NCBI RefSeq assembly: GCF_000275845.1
Contig: NW_006766884.1
Location: 1-64,000 of the forward strand
Direction of reading: 5' to 3'
Source of the DNA: Dichomitus squalens LYAD-421 SS1
Lineage: Eukaryota; Basidiomycota; Agaricomycetes; Polyporales; Polyporaceae
DNA length: 64,000 nucleotides
Every line of letters begins with the position of its first letter. The first letter of the stretch is position 1. This document shows, in pieces, positions 23,212-34,566 of the stretch. Under the pieces are notes generated by a model, which was given only the letters and a program-made list of their open reading frames with translations, had not been told where the DNA came from and made no database searches. The position numbers were made by a program, and so were the translations under genes.

Positions 23212-26200
23212 TCACACACGAAGCGAAACCTGCGTCTGGCCGCTCGCCACGTCCGCCCTATGCACCTGCCCGCCTGCGAGGTAGCTGACAGACGCCAGCC
23301 CGACCTCCCCACTCGCTACGCCCACGAAGACCTGCCCACCCTGCAGCTTAGCTTCGATCACGCCTGCGATCTGAGTGCCCTTGCCCGTGGGCACCTCCGT
23401 CTGCACGACCTGGCCCTCCTCGAGCTCATAGACCTGCACGTCGACCGTCTTCGCGAAGTCGTAGTCCGGCCGTCCGACCCCAGTCGGGCCCAGCGCCAGC
23501 ACGCTCCCCTGGCGGACCCACACCGGCAGCTGGTCGATCGGGACGACCTCCTTGATCCACGTCGGGCCGACACGCACGCGCTCCGGGTTCCAGAACGACG
23601 TCCAGCGCCCGGCGGGGAGGTAGTATTCCGACTCTTCGCCATCCGGGACGAACACGGGGGCTACAAGGAGGGAGGGCCCGAACATGTATTGCCGGTCGAG
23701 GTAGTGTGTGGTGCGGTCGTCGAGGAAGTCAATGAACATCGCGCGCTGTATCGGGTGGCCCTTCGTGTGGCTATGGATAGACTATGATGGCGGACCAATT
23801 AGCATGTCATTAGACGAAAGCGCTTCTGCGCTTCTGCGAAGGGGAAGACGCACGAGGCCGTAGAGGTAAGGCATGAGTCGGTGCTTCGCATCTAGGAAGC
23901 GTGCCATGTACGTTGCCGCTTCCTCTCCATACTGCCACGGGACACGGTACGACATGGAACCGTGCAGTCGGGAATGTGACGAGAATAACCCATACGCGAC
24001 CCAGCGATGATAGATTTCCGGCGGCGGGTGGCCCTCGAAGCCACCAATGTCATGTGAGGTGAACGCGAACCCTGAAGCCGTCAAGCTGAGGCCGCCTCGA
24101 AGCGTCTCTGCCATCGCCTCGAAAGTCGACTCGCAGTCCCCACCCCAATGCTAGCAAGCAGGTCAGTACCGCGACCTGGGGCGTATCATGTTACGATTCT
24201 GTCGGCTTACCACAGGGAACCTGATCCGGAGCATCGTCGCGATTAGCGATGGACGTATACAATCTGACGTCTGGAGATTACCTCTGCCCGCCAGCCGTCG
24301 CGGAACGCGCGAACACGACGGCCTCGCCCTTTCCGAACCTCCGCTCTAGCAACTTGAAGACCAGTTCGTTGTAGATGACCGAGAACGTGTTGTGCACGCG
24401 CAATGGGTCGGATCCATCGTGGAAGACTACGTTCGCGTGGGGGATCCGCTCTCCGAAGTCGGTCTGTGATGCAGCGCGCGAGTGATGATGAGCACAAGAC
24501 CAGGCATAATGAAGAAGCAGGAAGGAATTGTCTCATCGTTCACCTTGAAAGTATCGACACCTAGATCGACCAGTGCGTCTAGCTTCTCTTCGTACCATCG
24601 GCGTGCCTCGGGATTTGTCACGTCCACAACGCCTAATCCAGGCTGCCACAGATCCCACCTGTTTGGTCGCGGCGTGTCGGTAGTCCCAGTGAGCTGAAGA
24701 CGCAGAGAACGATGGAAACAGTATGGTGACGGATACGTACTGCCACGGCGTGCCGTCCTTGCGCTTGATCAGATATCCGCCCTTCACGGCTTCCTGGAAA
24801 ATAGGAGAAAGTTGGGAAATATACGGGTTGACTGTCGGCGATGGCGCCGAGATCGACAAACAGTCAGCCAATGCGAAGAGAAGATAAGCGACAGTCGGAT
24901 GAGTGAGATAACGCGAGGAGAGAATTCGGACAGAATACGATGAGGACAAGGGATGGGAACGACGCACTCCAAACGCAGATCTTGACACCATACTTCTGCT
25001 TGATCTCGGATAGATAGGCCTTGGGATCGGGGAAATTGTCGGGATCAAACGTGAAGGAGCACCTGGTGATACACGATGAGCGGTAAAGAGAAGACCCTAG
25101 ACGATTTGCAAAAATGACGCGACAAAAGTAGGTGACGAACCATTCGTATTGCTTCATCCAGAAGCAGTCTAGGTGGAAGACGCGCACTGGGCATTTCCTC
25201 TCGGACATCCCTTGAAGGAAGCTGGATACCGTCTTCTCGTCGTAAGACGTAAGAAAGGACGTCGAGAGCCATAGACCGAAGGTCCATGAGGGAAGTAGCC
25301 TAGGAGAATATTAGATCGTGGCGAGTTGAAACCTCTGAACATCCATACGCGGGACGACCAGTGATACGAGTATAGCGCTCAAGAATCTGATGCACTGACT
25401 GAGAAGGCGTGGTTAGGAGACAACATCGAGAGTACTGACCTCCAGTGGCGATGGGCCATAGATTATAAAGTATTCCAGAGACTCGCCAGCAACGCTCACG
25501 CCAACTCGGCTGACCTTCTCGCTGCCCACCTCAAACTCGACCTCACCAGGGTGGTTCACAAACACGCCGTAGTTCCGGTTGGTGATGTAGAAAGGAACAC
25601 ACTTGTAGGCCTGCTCGCTAGACGTACCGCCGTCCTGGTTCCAAACGCTAACGGACTGACCTGAAATCCGAAGTCGCGAGCGTCACCACAATCCCAAACC
25701 TAATTGCGCGGAGTGGAAGCATACCTACCATTCTTGACGAACGGTCCGAACTGTTCCCCCAGACCGTACAGAAGCTCCCCAGGAGAGATGTTGAGTTCCG
25801 AGTGCACGTAACGCACGAACTCGGGCGGCGGGCCTGGGTTCGGGTTCGAGCTAGGGTCTGTCGTGAGACACGACGTGTTCGACACGCTCCGGAGCGTCCA
25901 TTTGTACGGCACATCATAGATGCCCTGGTGCTTGTAACCCGCCGAGGTGAGCGTGCGAGTGGGCGACTTGAACGTGATCGTGTAAGGGTTCTGGGCGATT
26001 TCAGCGGTCAGGCCACCAGTGGCCACAGTCCATGTATTATCTGTCTTTGTTAGAGATGCAGAGACCACAGGGGGATCGTCGGGGAATAGTGCAATGTTGG
26101 GCGTCGGGTCGACGTGCTTGAAGTGTTCGATCCTCACGCCTATAACACCCTCAGTCGGGGAGTGCACGCGCACGCTGAGCACGGGTCCTAGAAGACACTG

Positions 26201-26389
26201 TCAGTATCTTGTTGAGTGTGTGTCAAGAGATCACTGCGCACCTGCAAGCGTATCTCCACGGTGGCGGATGGGCTTGGTAGAGACTTGGAGATTGAAGCCA
26301 TCGCCATCCTGGAGGCCTTGGACGACCTGAAGGCCGTGGTATGGCTTGACGCCGCTTTTGAGCAACCAGAAGCCGTCGTTGAACCTCAT
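23212..26389 (-). CDS. Glycoside hydrolase family 31 alpha-xylosidase, intracellular
   Basis: Twelve exons: 26389-26242, 26187-25729, 25660-25440, 25386-25349, 25299-25141, 25062-24968, 24831-24741, 24658-24544, 24463-24282, 24220-24211, 24150-23854 and 23781-23212, giving 794 aa. The start [14 protein letters not shown] lacks a signal peptide, as in bacterial YicI-type alpha-xylosidases that cut xylose from xyloglucan oligosaccharides such as isoprimeverose. Motifs are [17 protein letters not shown], the nucleophile Asp444 in KTDFGER and the acid/base Asp511 in HWGGDC. A C-terminal beta domain carries [14 protein letters not shown]. Exon 10 is only 10 nt and supplies the FPV part of QRFPVHWGGDC. 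The nucleophile to acid/base spacing of 67 matches the subfamily. A related alpha-glucosidase activity cannot be excluded. Confidence 0.92.
24211..24220 (-). other. 10-nt microexon in alpha-xylosidase
   Basis: GTTCCCTGTG lies between an acceptor CAG and a donor GTAAGC. Its inclusion joins the two halves of the catalytic loop around the acid/base aspartate in frame. Skipping would shift the frame. Confidence 0.8.
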
Positions 26390-26439
26390 ATCGTGAGATG
26401 AGTTTGGGGCATCAGGTCGAAGTCGATGAAGGCTGGTGC

Positions 26440-26445
26440 TTTATA
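26440..26445 (-). promoter_or_regulatory. TATA box of alpha-xylosidase gene
   Basis: TATAAA on the minus strand lies about 50 bp before the ATG at 26389. Confidence 0.5.
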
Positions 26446-26784
26446 TGAGGCAAGAGCCATGAAGAGGACGGGCCGCGACCGTCGGGCGGGACGGGACGAA
26501 CATTGAGCGTGTCCAAGATACAGGGCCCGGACTAACCACGGAGGAATGTTCTCAGCGCAGCAGAGACAGATTCTGAGGAGATCAGGCTTCGCACATGACG
26601 ATGTCCAGCTTCTGCCCAATCCTACTGGCATCTGCACGCGTTGGACATCGTCTGGCATGTGAACAGACGTAAGATGCATGAACCATATCGCGGCTATGCT
26701 CCAAGTCCCCGGCACGACTAGTCCGCCGCCGGCGCGCCCGTTCCCGAGTCCCGCAGCTCGCGGTTGATTCGTATTATAACCGCG

Positions 26785-26946
26785 CTAATCGCGTAGTCCA
26801 CCCATAGGCCTGGCATGACGACGTTTAGGCCCATCCTCAACATCTCTTCCTGGCACATACATAGCATCATGAGACTGCACTTGTCCGAGTGGCATGCCTT
26901 TGAGAGGATTCTTCGAGTCGGCCTTGGGCTCCATGGTGGCTGCCAT
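26785..26946 (-). CDS. Possible small protein gene, unrecognised
   Basis: A 53-codon ORF starts MAATMEPKADSKNPLKGMPL, with a strong initiation context (GCCACCATGGAG) at the second Met and good third-position bias in its first half. A 51-nt segment inside it (GTATGT donor, CCTAAACG branch-like site, CCAG acceptor) looks like an intron. Splicing would leave about 36 aa. An overlapping frame contains LWVDYAISAVIIRINREL, which looks helical, but no splice joins the two frames cleanly. No family is recognised. Treat as tentative. Confidence 0.25.
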   Translation of the reverse strand: MAATMEPKADSKNPLKGMPLGQVQSHDAMYVPGRDVEDGPKRRHARPMGGLRD

Positions 26947-29900
26947 AGCTTTGGGAGATCGCGAGATTTGGACGGCGAACGAAGACCGATCGGTGAGATG
27001 ACAGTCGACGTCGAAGGAGACAAGAGGATGAACAAGAGGATGGACCTGGGCGAAGCAAAGGTGCGCTCGCCGCTCTTCTCGGGTCAGTATCGAACAATGA
27101 ATGCCAGGCGAGAGTGTCGACAGTTTGTGCCGGCGATGCGAACACGTGCGTCGTGTTTTTCATCGCGACGTTGACGGGTCTCGTCGCGCTCTCTCTTCTC
27201 ACTCATACTGCCCTGCAGCCTACCTGTGCAGCCTCTGCGCTGAATTCAGCTTGGACTGATTGATTTCTGCCAAGTGCCCTGCGCCGACCCACCGATCAAC
27301 ATACCATATGGTGGGCTTGTCATTCTTCGGACAGTCCCTTACTGCCACCTACGAACCTAACCTGGATGTCAGTTGCTATGTCCGAGCATCGCTAAGTACG
27401 CACTGTGCGAAGTCGACTGATCCTCCATAGATGAACAGAGCGATTTCCGGTCACAGGTTTGTCCTTGTTCTGGAGTACATGCTATTTAACTCACGTGGCG
27501 CAGACGTCGTAGCCTTTCCAGTAAGCCGAGCCCGTCTCTGTCTCGCATCTCGCATAGAATCACATGGGATGCGGTGCACCTGCCACACCTCGACTCTCCA
27601 AGACAGGAGGGAAACGATCGCAGACAATCTTGTTAGTCCCCCTGCGTGCCGGTCTAGAATCAACTTCACGAGGCTGACAAGTTGACATTCGTGAATAGTA
27701 CTACGCCAGCGTAACTGCCAGCCGCAGGGATATCCCGTCAGCCTATCCTCCGAACGACATACAAGGTTGCATCATGCGGTGACTCCTCTTTACTCTGAAC
27801 CCTCATCATCTTCTTATCTTTCCCCTTCATGCCTGCACAAGTTGTCTACGGGATCACTCCACACGTATCACCGATGAACGCATCATACATCTCTTCTGCC
27901 GTCTTCCTCCCCCGGCACTAGACGCTCGTTTGGTATGTTTTCTCCAGTGCCGTCTCGTTCTTGGGCATCTCTGACGCGATTTCTGTCTCCCGTCCGTAAA
28001 ACCAAAAGCGACCAGCATCGTTCACCAGCATTAATAATAATCCGCACCTCATCCTCCCGATTCGCTACTCTTGGGGCGAGGAGGAGCACAACGCACTGTG
28101 GTCACTGGAGGTATTGTAAGTAATGCCTTATCACCTCGCGCTGGTTCCCTACCTGATACTGTCGATGGTACGCAGCGTCCGGACGTACGTCAGCCATCGG
28201 CCGGCCGTAGCAAGTGATACAGTTGCCACCAAAATCGTTCTTCGTGGTCCCTGGCGTATATCCTTGAGCACTTCCGAGCCGCCGGAGTCGTAGGGATGTA
28301 TACCAGGTGGGGCCGACGGACTTGGGCGGTGGCTCCCCCTCGTCTGGTCGGCCCCTTCGGCCTACGAAGACGATGGCGACTGCTTCCCCTTCTCTACCTC
28401 GGAGCACTGGGGTAAGATTACGATCCGTACATCCGTGAGAAGTACTCTGAATGTCTGAGGCTATGTTTTACAGTCTCCCTAGGCAAGCCATGGCTATGCC
28501 CCCTCCGCTGGGAGGACATCACGGGCGTACCGGTGGTCGCGAACGTGCCTCGACCCTATCCTTCAAAGGCTGAAGCAGGCGAACTTTCGCAATCCCGCAA
28601 CTACAATATTCCTGTTGGAGATTCGCAATTGGGAGATTCGGGGATCACGCAGAACAAGTTATCCATAAGCGTCATATGTATCCTTGCACCGTTGTACTTG
28701 AATATACTTAGAACACTTTACTGGGACCGTCGGGACGTCATCGCAAGGAACCCAACCATATCACCTTCCTGATGAGCACGATGCACGCAACAAATCCAGC
28801 CTCCCATGAAGAAGTGTCCGGCAGCTCACAGTCTCAGCAACATCCACCATAGCCTCCCATGCCTCTGTTCCAGTTCCATCTGACTCGTGCTCCCGACTGA
28901 TTGTCGAACCGAGGACGGGACATTCGTGCCCCGCGGTCCCCACCCGCCTTCGAGCTCGCTTTCACCTCCTTAACCACGACAAGTTGCTCCGGGATATTCG
29001 CCATCAACTCCCGGTCGCCTTCGGCCTCAAAAAGTAACCTCGCCTACGAGTCCTCGAGTCCTCGAGATGTTGACCTTCCTGGGAGAGGAACATTCAGGTG
29101 AGGCCTGAATCACCTCGCCTTCGGTCATATCAGACTAGTGAGCTGACCGCAGCTGCAGAGGGTCAATTCGGCAACAAACTCGCACATACGACGCCATACA
29201 CGCACGTCCTCAGCAATTTGCCACCGGGACAGTATGAAGAAGCGTCCATGGCATCCTCGAGCAACAGTGTTCACCCCTCCGAGCATGGAGCCCAGATGCC
29301 GCGAGACGTCGCGGCAGCCGCTAGAGGGGTGCATGCGGTGTAGACCCTCCTCGCCCTCCCGTGCCAGCGACTTGGATGGCTGACGCTAGCTCTAAGCTCG
29401 TGGTCCCTTTGCGAAGTACGCTAGCCGTGGCGCTGCTCGCCAGGCCCATTGGTTTGAGGCTGGTACCGAGGTCATGTCCAAGTCGTGCGCACATTCCCAA
29501 CCAGCCCTCAGGCCTTCTGGCGGGGTCGAGGACTGGTTGGGGACTGCAGCAGGGCTGACGGGTGTACGCGGTGATATATGCCAGGTTGTCTGTGGAGGTG
29601 TCTGCGACGGCGAGGCCGATGTCAGTTAGGATAGCAGGAAAGAGAAAAGTCCAAGTCCACTGTGTTCCTAGCTTAGTGTACAAGAAATTGCATAACAAGC
29701 AAACTCTTTGACTCGTACCGGTTAGACTGTGACGGTGTCTGAGCTATCAGGGGGGCTCATTTCTTGTGAACCGCTCATTTTACCGCGCCGCGCTTACCTG
29801 CGAGGTTCAAAGTCAGCTCAGCGCCTTGTGACACTTGCGACACAGTGAGAAGGGAAGGCACCGGGTGCACGAGTGTATAGGCCTTGAGACTTTGGACAAG

Positions 29901-32127
29901 AGAAGGTTGCTGTAGGGCCCTTGAACACTCATAAGCTAGTACATGAGATTACTCCAGATACGTACTCAGCCCAGAAAACCTGAATCTATGCGTCGCCCGG
30001 CTCTAAGCGCCCCAGTTGGACTACAGCCTCGGAGTCCGACTTTGAGCCTGTTCACTGGTTCAAGGATTCTTGGACAATGTATATCTACAGGCCTGCACTT
30101 GTTGAAGTGGCATTTTGTGGCGGCCCCGTCGATTGTACTGCACCCAGCGCCCGCCCTTCTCGGCGCTACAAGTGCCAGGCGCTTGAGCCAACGCCCCGGA
30201 GAGGCTCCCAATCTTCCGATCCCCTTTACCTGAACAGTCAGCCTACAACAGGCGGACGGTGTAATAAACCCAGCCACGAGACAAGCACAAACGATGTGGC
30301 ATACGTACGCTTACCTCGTCAAGCTGAACAACGTAAGGAATATGGCGTCGTAGTCATCCCGCTGAATCCTGAAACTTCGTGCGCGGTGGAACGCTTTGTC
30401 CGACTCTCAGCCCTTGTGGTATTGCGAGCGCATGACGCACCACCATCGATAGCCGAGCGCCGTCCTTGCAAGAGACCGCGCCTCGAGGCTAGATTGTGCA
30501 AGGCCGCATTGTGGGGAACCTTCTTAATTGGAGCTTCCATGATGCCGAGGAAGCTGGACATTCCTCTCCAGGCGGCTCAAACAACGTACTGTAGATAGAC
30601 AATTCCACGGCTCGTATGACACACGAGAGGATGGCTGGTCAAACGGTGGCGCCATTCTACTGGCCCCGATCTCCAAGCTGTTATATGTACGATGTGGATT
30701 GAGTAGGATCGATATCGGGGCGCGTCAACAGTACGTACCACGTACAGCCTAGAAGCATTTCCCGATCTATTCGCACACCAGGATTCCATGAGCTTGGAAG
30801 GCATAGTCGACGTAGGTGGCGCTTGTGAATTAGGGCATCGTCTGACATGCCAATCGATGAGATGAATGGACAGTACTGCATGGAGCTAGCCTCAAACCTT
30901 CTCGGAGGGTGAAATAAGCGGGGCGACACCGCCTACCGATCGAGGTGACCCCAGAAGCTCACTACCGGGACAGTATGCGAGCTATAGTGCTCTGGACCCG
31001 GGAGCGTCCAAATCATTCCGCTCAATGCTTGCTTCCATCGGAATCGCTAGCAAAAGATCGTAGTCCGTCGAGTCGATGGGTCCCGTAAATTTGCACCCGA
31101 CCCCGTCAAATTCAGAAAGGTATGCTGCAATTCCATTATGCGCCGTTAGCGACGGCTACTGACGCCAATTAGAGGAGAGATCATTCCAACAGCCAACGGA
31201 GCAACGATGCACGCTCTCACGCGGAACGCTTTGCATTGTGCAGCTGGGGCAAGCGGGCTTGTGCCACGGATGCTGACGTCGTCGACGCCGTTTCGCCGTG
31301 ACGGTGGTACAAGCATCCAGCGATAGCGAGGCGCGGCGCAGTCTCGGCGGACGGCACTCGCAGTGCAGAAATCAACAAACCACGTAGTGACTGAGCTTGA
31401 CCGTCGCCACTCAAAGTTCGAGATCGTTGTGTGGCCGACCGCGACACGTACGATACTGGCTGGCAACCGCAAACCGCTTAACGGCGTCGTGCCATGGCGG
31501 AACGACCCTCAAGAGCATCGAACGTTCGCCGTCGCCGCGGACCGGCGATCAAGTTAGATCCCATTCAGAGATTGGTGTCAGATCACGATACGTAACCCAG
31601 ATACGCCGCGCGCGATCAATGAGTTCAGCGGCGCTAGAGGCCAATTTTGACCTGCAATACATAATGGGCCGCATGCGTCGGTAATTCCTCGTCGTCCTAC
31701 GCGAATGAATACATTTAAATGTAGCTGGGGACTTATCTGCTAAGCGGATAGCGAGGCTGTCCGAGTTTCCCGAGCGAATCCCTGTGATATTGCCCACATA
31801 TCGTCGTCGTCCGTTTCTGCGACCCTGTCTACCAAGCGAGCTGGACCTCAGAGAATCACAAAATTTCATATGGCGTGAATAGATGTAGTCAACGTTATTC
31901 AGAAAGAGTGGCAGAGGGAGATTATGGGCGGTGTGAATAGTTGCTGTTGCTTGAGCATAATGTACAACATCCGAGGATATACCATAGACGACGACGACGA
32001 CGAAGAGGTAGAGTCCCACGATGAATTGCATTGCGTAAGTGTAACACATACGTATAGCCTCAAATTGGCCTCCAGAGTCCAGCTACGGAGACATGTGGTG
32101 TATAGACCAGACGCGAGCCTACAGGAC
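26947..32127. other. Gene-poor region, about 5 kb
   Basis: Many short ORFs on both strands have no family match and no coherent splice chain. Minus-strand pieces at 29321-29698 (hydrophobic TWTFLFPAILTDIGLAVAD) and 29966-30929 could be relics of a membrane-protein gene, but frames and junctions do not connect. Terminal repeats typical of intact transposons were not found. It probably contains decayed genes or transposons. Confidence 0.4.
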
Positions 32128-34319
32128 TCAGATTCTGATCTCACCTTCAGCCTGGCTGGAGACGCCATGGGTGTGGGCATGATTCGAGTGTTCTTCGGGG
32201 GGCACGACGTCGAAGCCGGTGCGACCCAGTTCCGAGGGAAGCACGGCTGTGTCCTCAAGCGCTTCCTCAGCAAGCAGCGTCTGCGTCTCGCCGTCATCGG
32301 GGGCGGGCGCTGCGCCGGTCCGCTCGGAGGCTGGGCGCAGGAAACGTGGGGGCGCTACGAGGTGGTTAAACATGAACTGCGAGGTCAGATGTCAGCATAT
32401 AGATCCGAAGAAATGCAGCGTGCCGTGAAACAATACACACCGTGCCGTATCTGCGTCAAAAGGTAACAGCGCTCATGAGCATACCCGGGCACCTAGGGTC
32501 GTCAGGAAGACGGGAAGCACTCACACGAGCAGTCCGAAGCCGGTGACTTGAAGCAGGGAGATGGGCCACACGAGTACCTCCCAGCCGAGACCGAGAGAGA
32601 CGATCCAGATGGTAATCGTCCTGCACGTGTCGGTCAAGCTGCGCACAGTGGCGGAAACGTGCCGAGTAAGGCTGAGACCGAAGAAGTTGAAGAACGAGAT
32701 GGAAAAGGCGATGACTACTCCGGACCAGAGCACCGAAGGCGTGTCAATCATCTGGTGCCAGCCGCGCGGAAGATCGAAGAACGGTGAAACAGACGAGTAA
32801 CGCGCTAGAAGCGGCATTGCGAGCACGATGCTGAGCGCTCCAAAGAAGCCCTCAAGACCAACGGCGACCAGCGGGGCGACAGTATAACGAGCCATTATCT
32901 TCTCTGTGCGCAGCATGAGAATATGTCAGCCATGACTGAATGTACACAACACGAGCGGTATGATTGAGAAGGGAGACACACCTTCAACAACGAATTGGGT
33001 GGCCGTGCTGTCAACAGCCGGGTCGATACGTGCCGTCGCAGGGAAGATGCGTCAGCAGACATGTCACGGCGAGCGGTATAATCGGAGAAGAGTGGCGATA
33101 TATACGACGAATGAACGAAGGAAGTCGGCCAAATTAGAAGATACGTACAAGATTTGGGCAAACGCAATGAAGAATACACCTATGGACTGCGGTCAGGTGA
33201 TGTCCGAAGCCCGCTGCGGGAAAGAAGCAAAACCCACCGACAAGGACCTTGGTAACTTCAGGCTCCTCCACAGGCTCTGGCGGGGGAAGCTTGTCGAAGC
33301 TGCCGGTACTAGACTCTTTGACGGCATCCTTGATCATAGAGCCGCTAAGGCCGACGAGAGAAACACCTGCCATTACGGTGACAAGGGCTACCCATCTGTG
33401 GAACCAGCATGAGCATGTCGCTCAAAGGTAGTGCCGGCGGGCTAAGAGATAGCTCGATCGAGCAGAATGCGTGGGAAGGCGGGCAAACTCAACTGGTAAA
33501 GCCAGAGACGCCTACGTAGGAAGATGACGGAGAGTACACCGACGAAGAGGACGAGAGCTCCTCGTGTCATCTGATAGATCGAAACCGGGGCGTAGAGCAG
33601 ACCGACGTTCATTAACTGTAAACGCACATTGTGACAGAAGAGGCAAGACAGGCGGGGGATATCAGGGTGTGTGACATGAGAAGATTGGGGCGGTTAAGGA
33701 TAAGCGGAAAGCGCACCGTGGTGCCGGTAAGGTCGCATGCTGCAGGAAACCACATAAGCAAGACCTTCCAGCCGTCTAAAGGAGCATGGGGGATCTCGGC
33801 CTTCGCTCCAGTGGCAGGCTCCTCTTCGGTGTCGGAAGGCAAAGCCAAGTGTTGGGACTGACGCCTGGCGCGAAACCAGGAGTAGATGACAGGAAGGAAG
33901 CCTGGCACAAGAGCACGTGTCGTGAGGGGATGATCGCAATAGAGGAGATACACATACAAAGCATCTCTCCGACTGACGCGGACGGTGACAACGTCAGGTC
34001 TCCGTGTGTACAAGGAGGACTGAGAGGAGTACGCACGGAACATCTGTAAGGTTTGCCATACTGGCTGCTCATAGAGAATGCGCCTCGCAGGATTAGTGTC
34101 GTTGCAGTTCTCGACACATTGCATGTCCTATATGGCGGAAAGGGTGAATTCACAATACGGACAGGCGAGACAGGGTGACACGCACTTGCCACTTGCTCCA
34201 TAGCGAGTTGCTGGAGCCCTGGTAAGAGTCAGCTTGTGTTTTAGCCTCGCGCAAAGAGAGTCACGGACGGTGATGAGCATCCCGGCGATGAGGATGGGGA
34301 CGTATAACGAGGGCGGCAT
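32128..34319 (-). CDS. SLC35F6-like membrane transporter (drug/metabolite transporter superfamily)
   Basis: Twelve exons: 34319-34269, 34218-34186, 34127-34037, 33972-33958, 33901-33717, 33615-33494, 33395-33238, 33179-33149, 33007-32982, 32903-32525, 32450-32441 and 32376-32128, giving 449 aa. The protein is polytopic with about ten helices. Family landmarks in order are TGSSNSLWSKWQ, VWQTLQMFLGEMLCF, ACDLTGTTLMNVGLLY, SIYQMTRGALVLFVG, WVALVTVMAGVSLVG, the FTATQFVVEEKIM helix and VGLEGFFG. These match the SLC35F6 (C2orf18) family, which sits in lysosomal or endomembranes with unknown substrate. The tail after 367 is acidic and polar. Exons of 15 and 10 nt are needed to rebuild the conserved helices. 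The first donor is GTCCGT, slightly unusual. The gene diverges from the arrestin-like gene with 247 bp between starts. Confidence 0.88.
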
Positions 34320-34503
34320 GGCTGGCGGTGGCAAGGCGTGGGCGTTTGTGTTTGCGGGGACGGTGTGGGAGAAGGCTCGGATGGAAGACGGCCGGGAAAG
34401 GCAGGTGAGATCGGGGGAAATAATTAAGTAAATAAGTAATGGGGAAACGAAGAAGGTCGCCCAGAATTCTATTCTTCGGCTTGGATGGGATGTTGGTACC
34501 ATC

Positions 34504-34527
34504 ACCCAATGTTCGCCTACTTATATC
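34504..34527 (+). promoter_or_regulatory. CCAAT and TATA-like elements of arrestin-like gene
   Basis: CCCAAT at about 34505-34510 and TTATATC at about 34521-34527 precede the ATG at 34567 by 60 and 40 bp. They lie in the 247-bp region shared with the divergent transporter gene. Confidence 0.4.
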
Positions 34528-34566
34528 GACCCCGCCTCCTCCGGGTCCTCCTCCTCCCCCCTCCCC

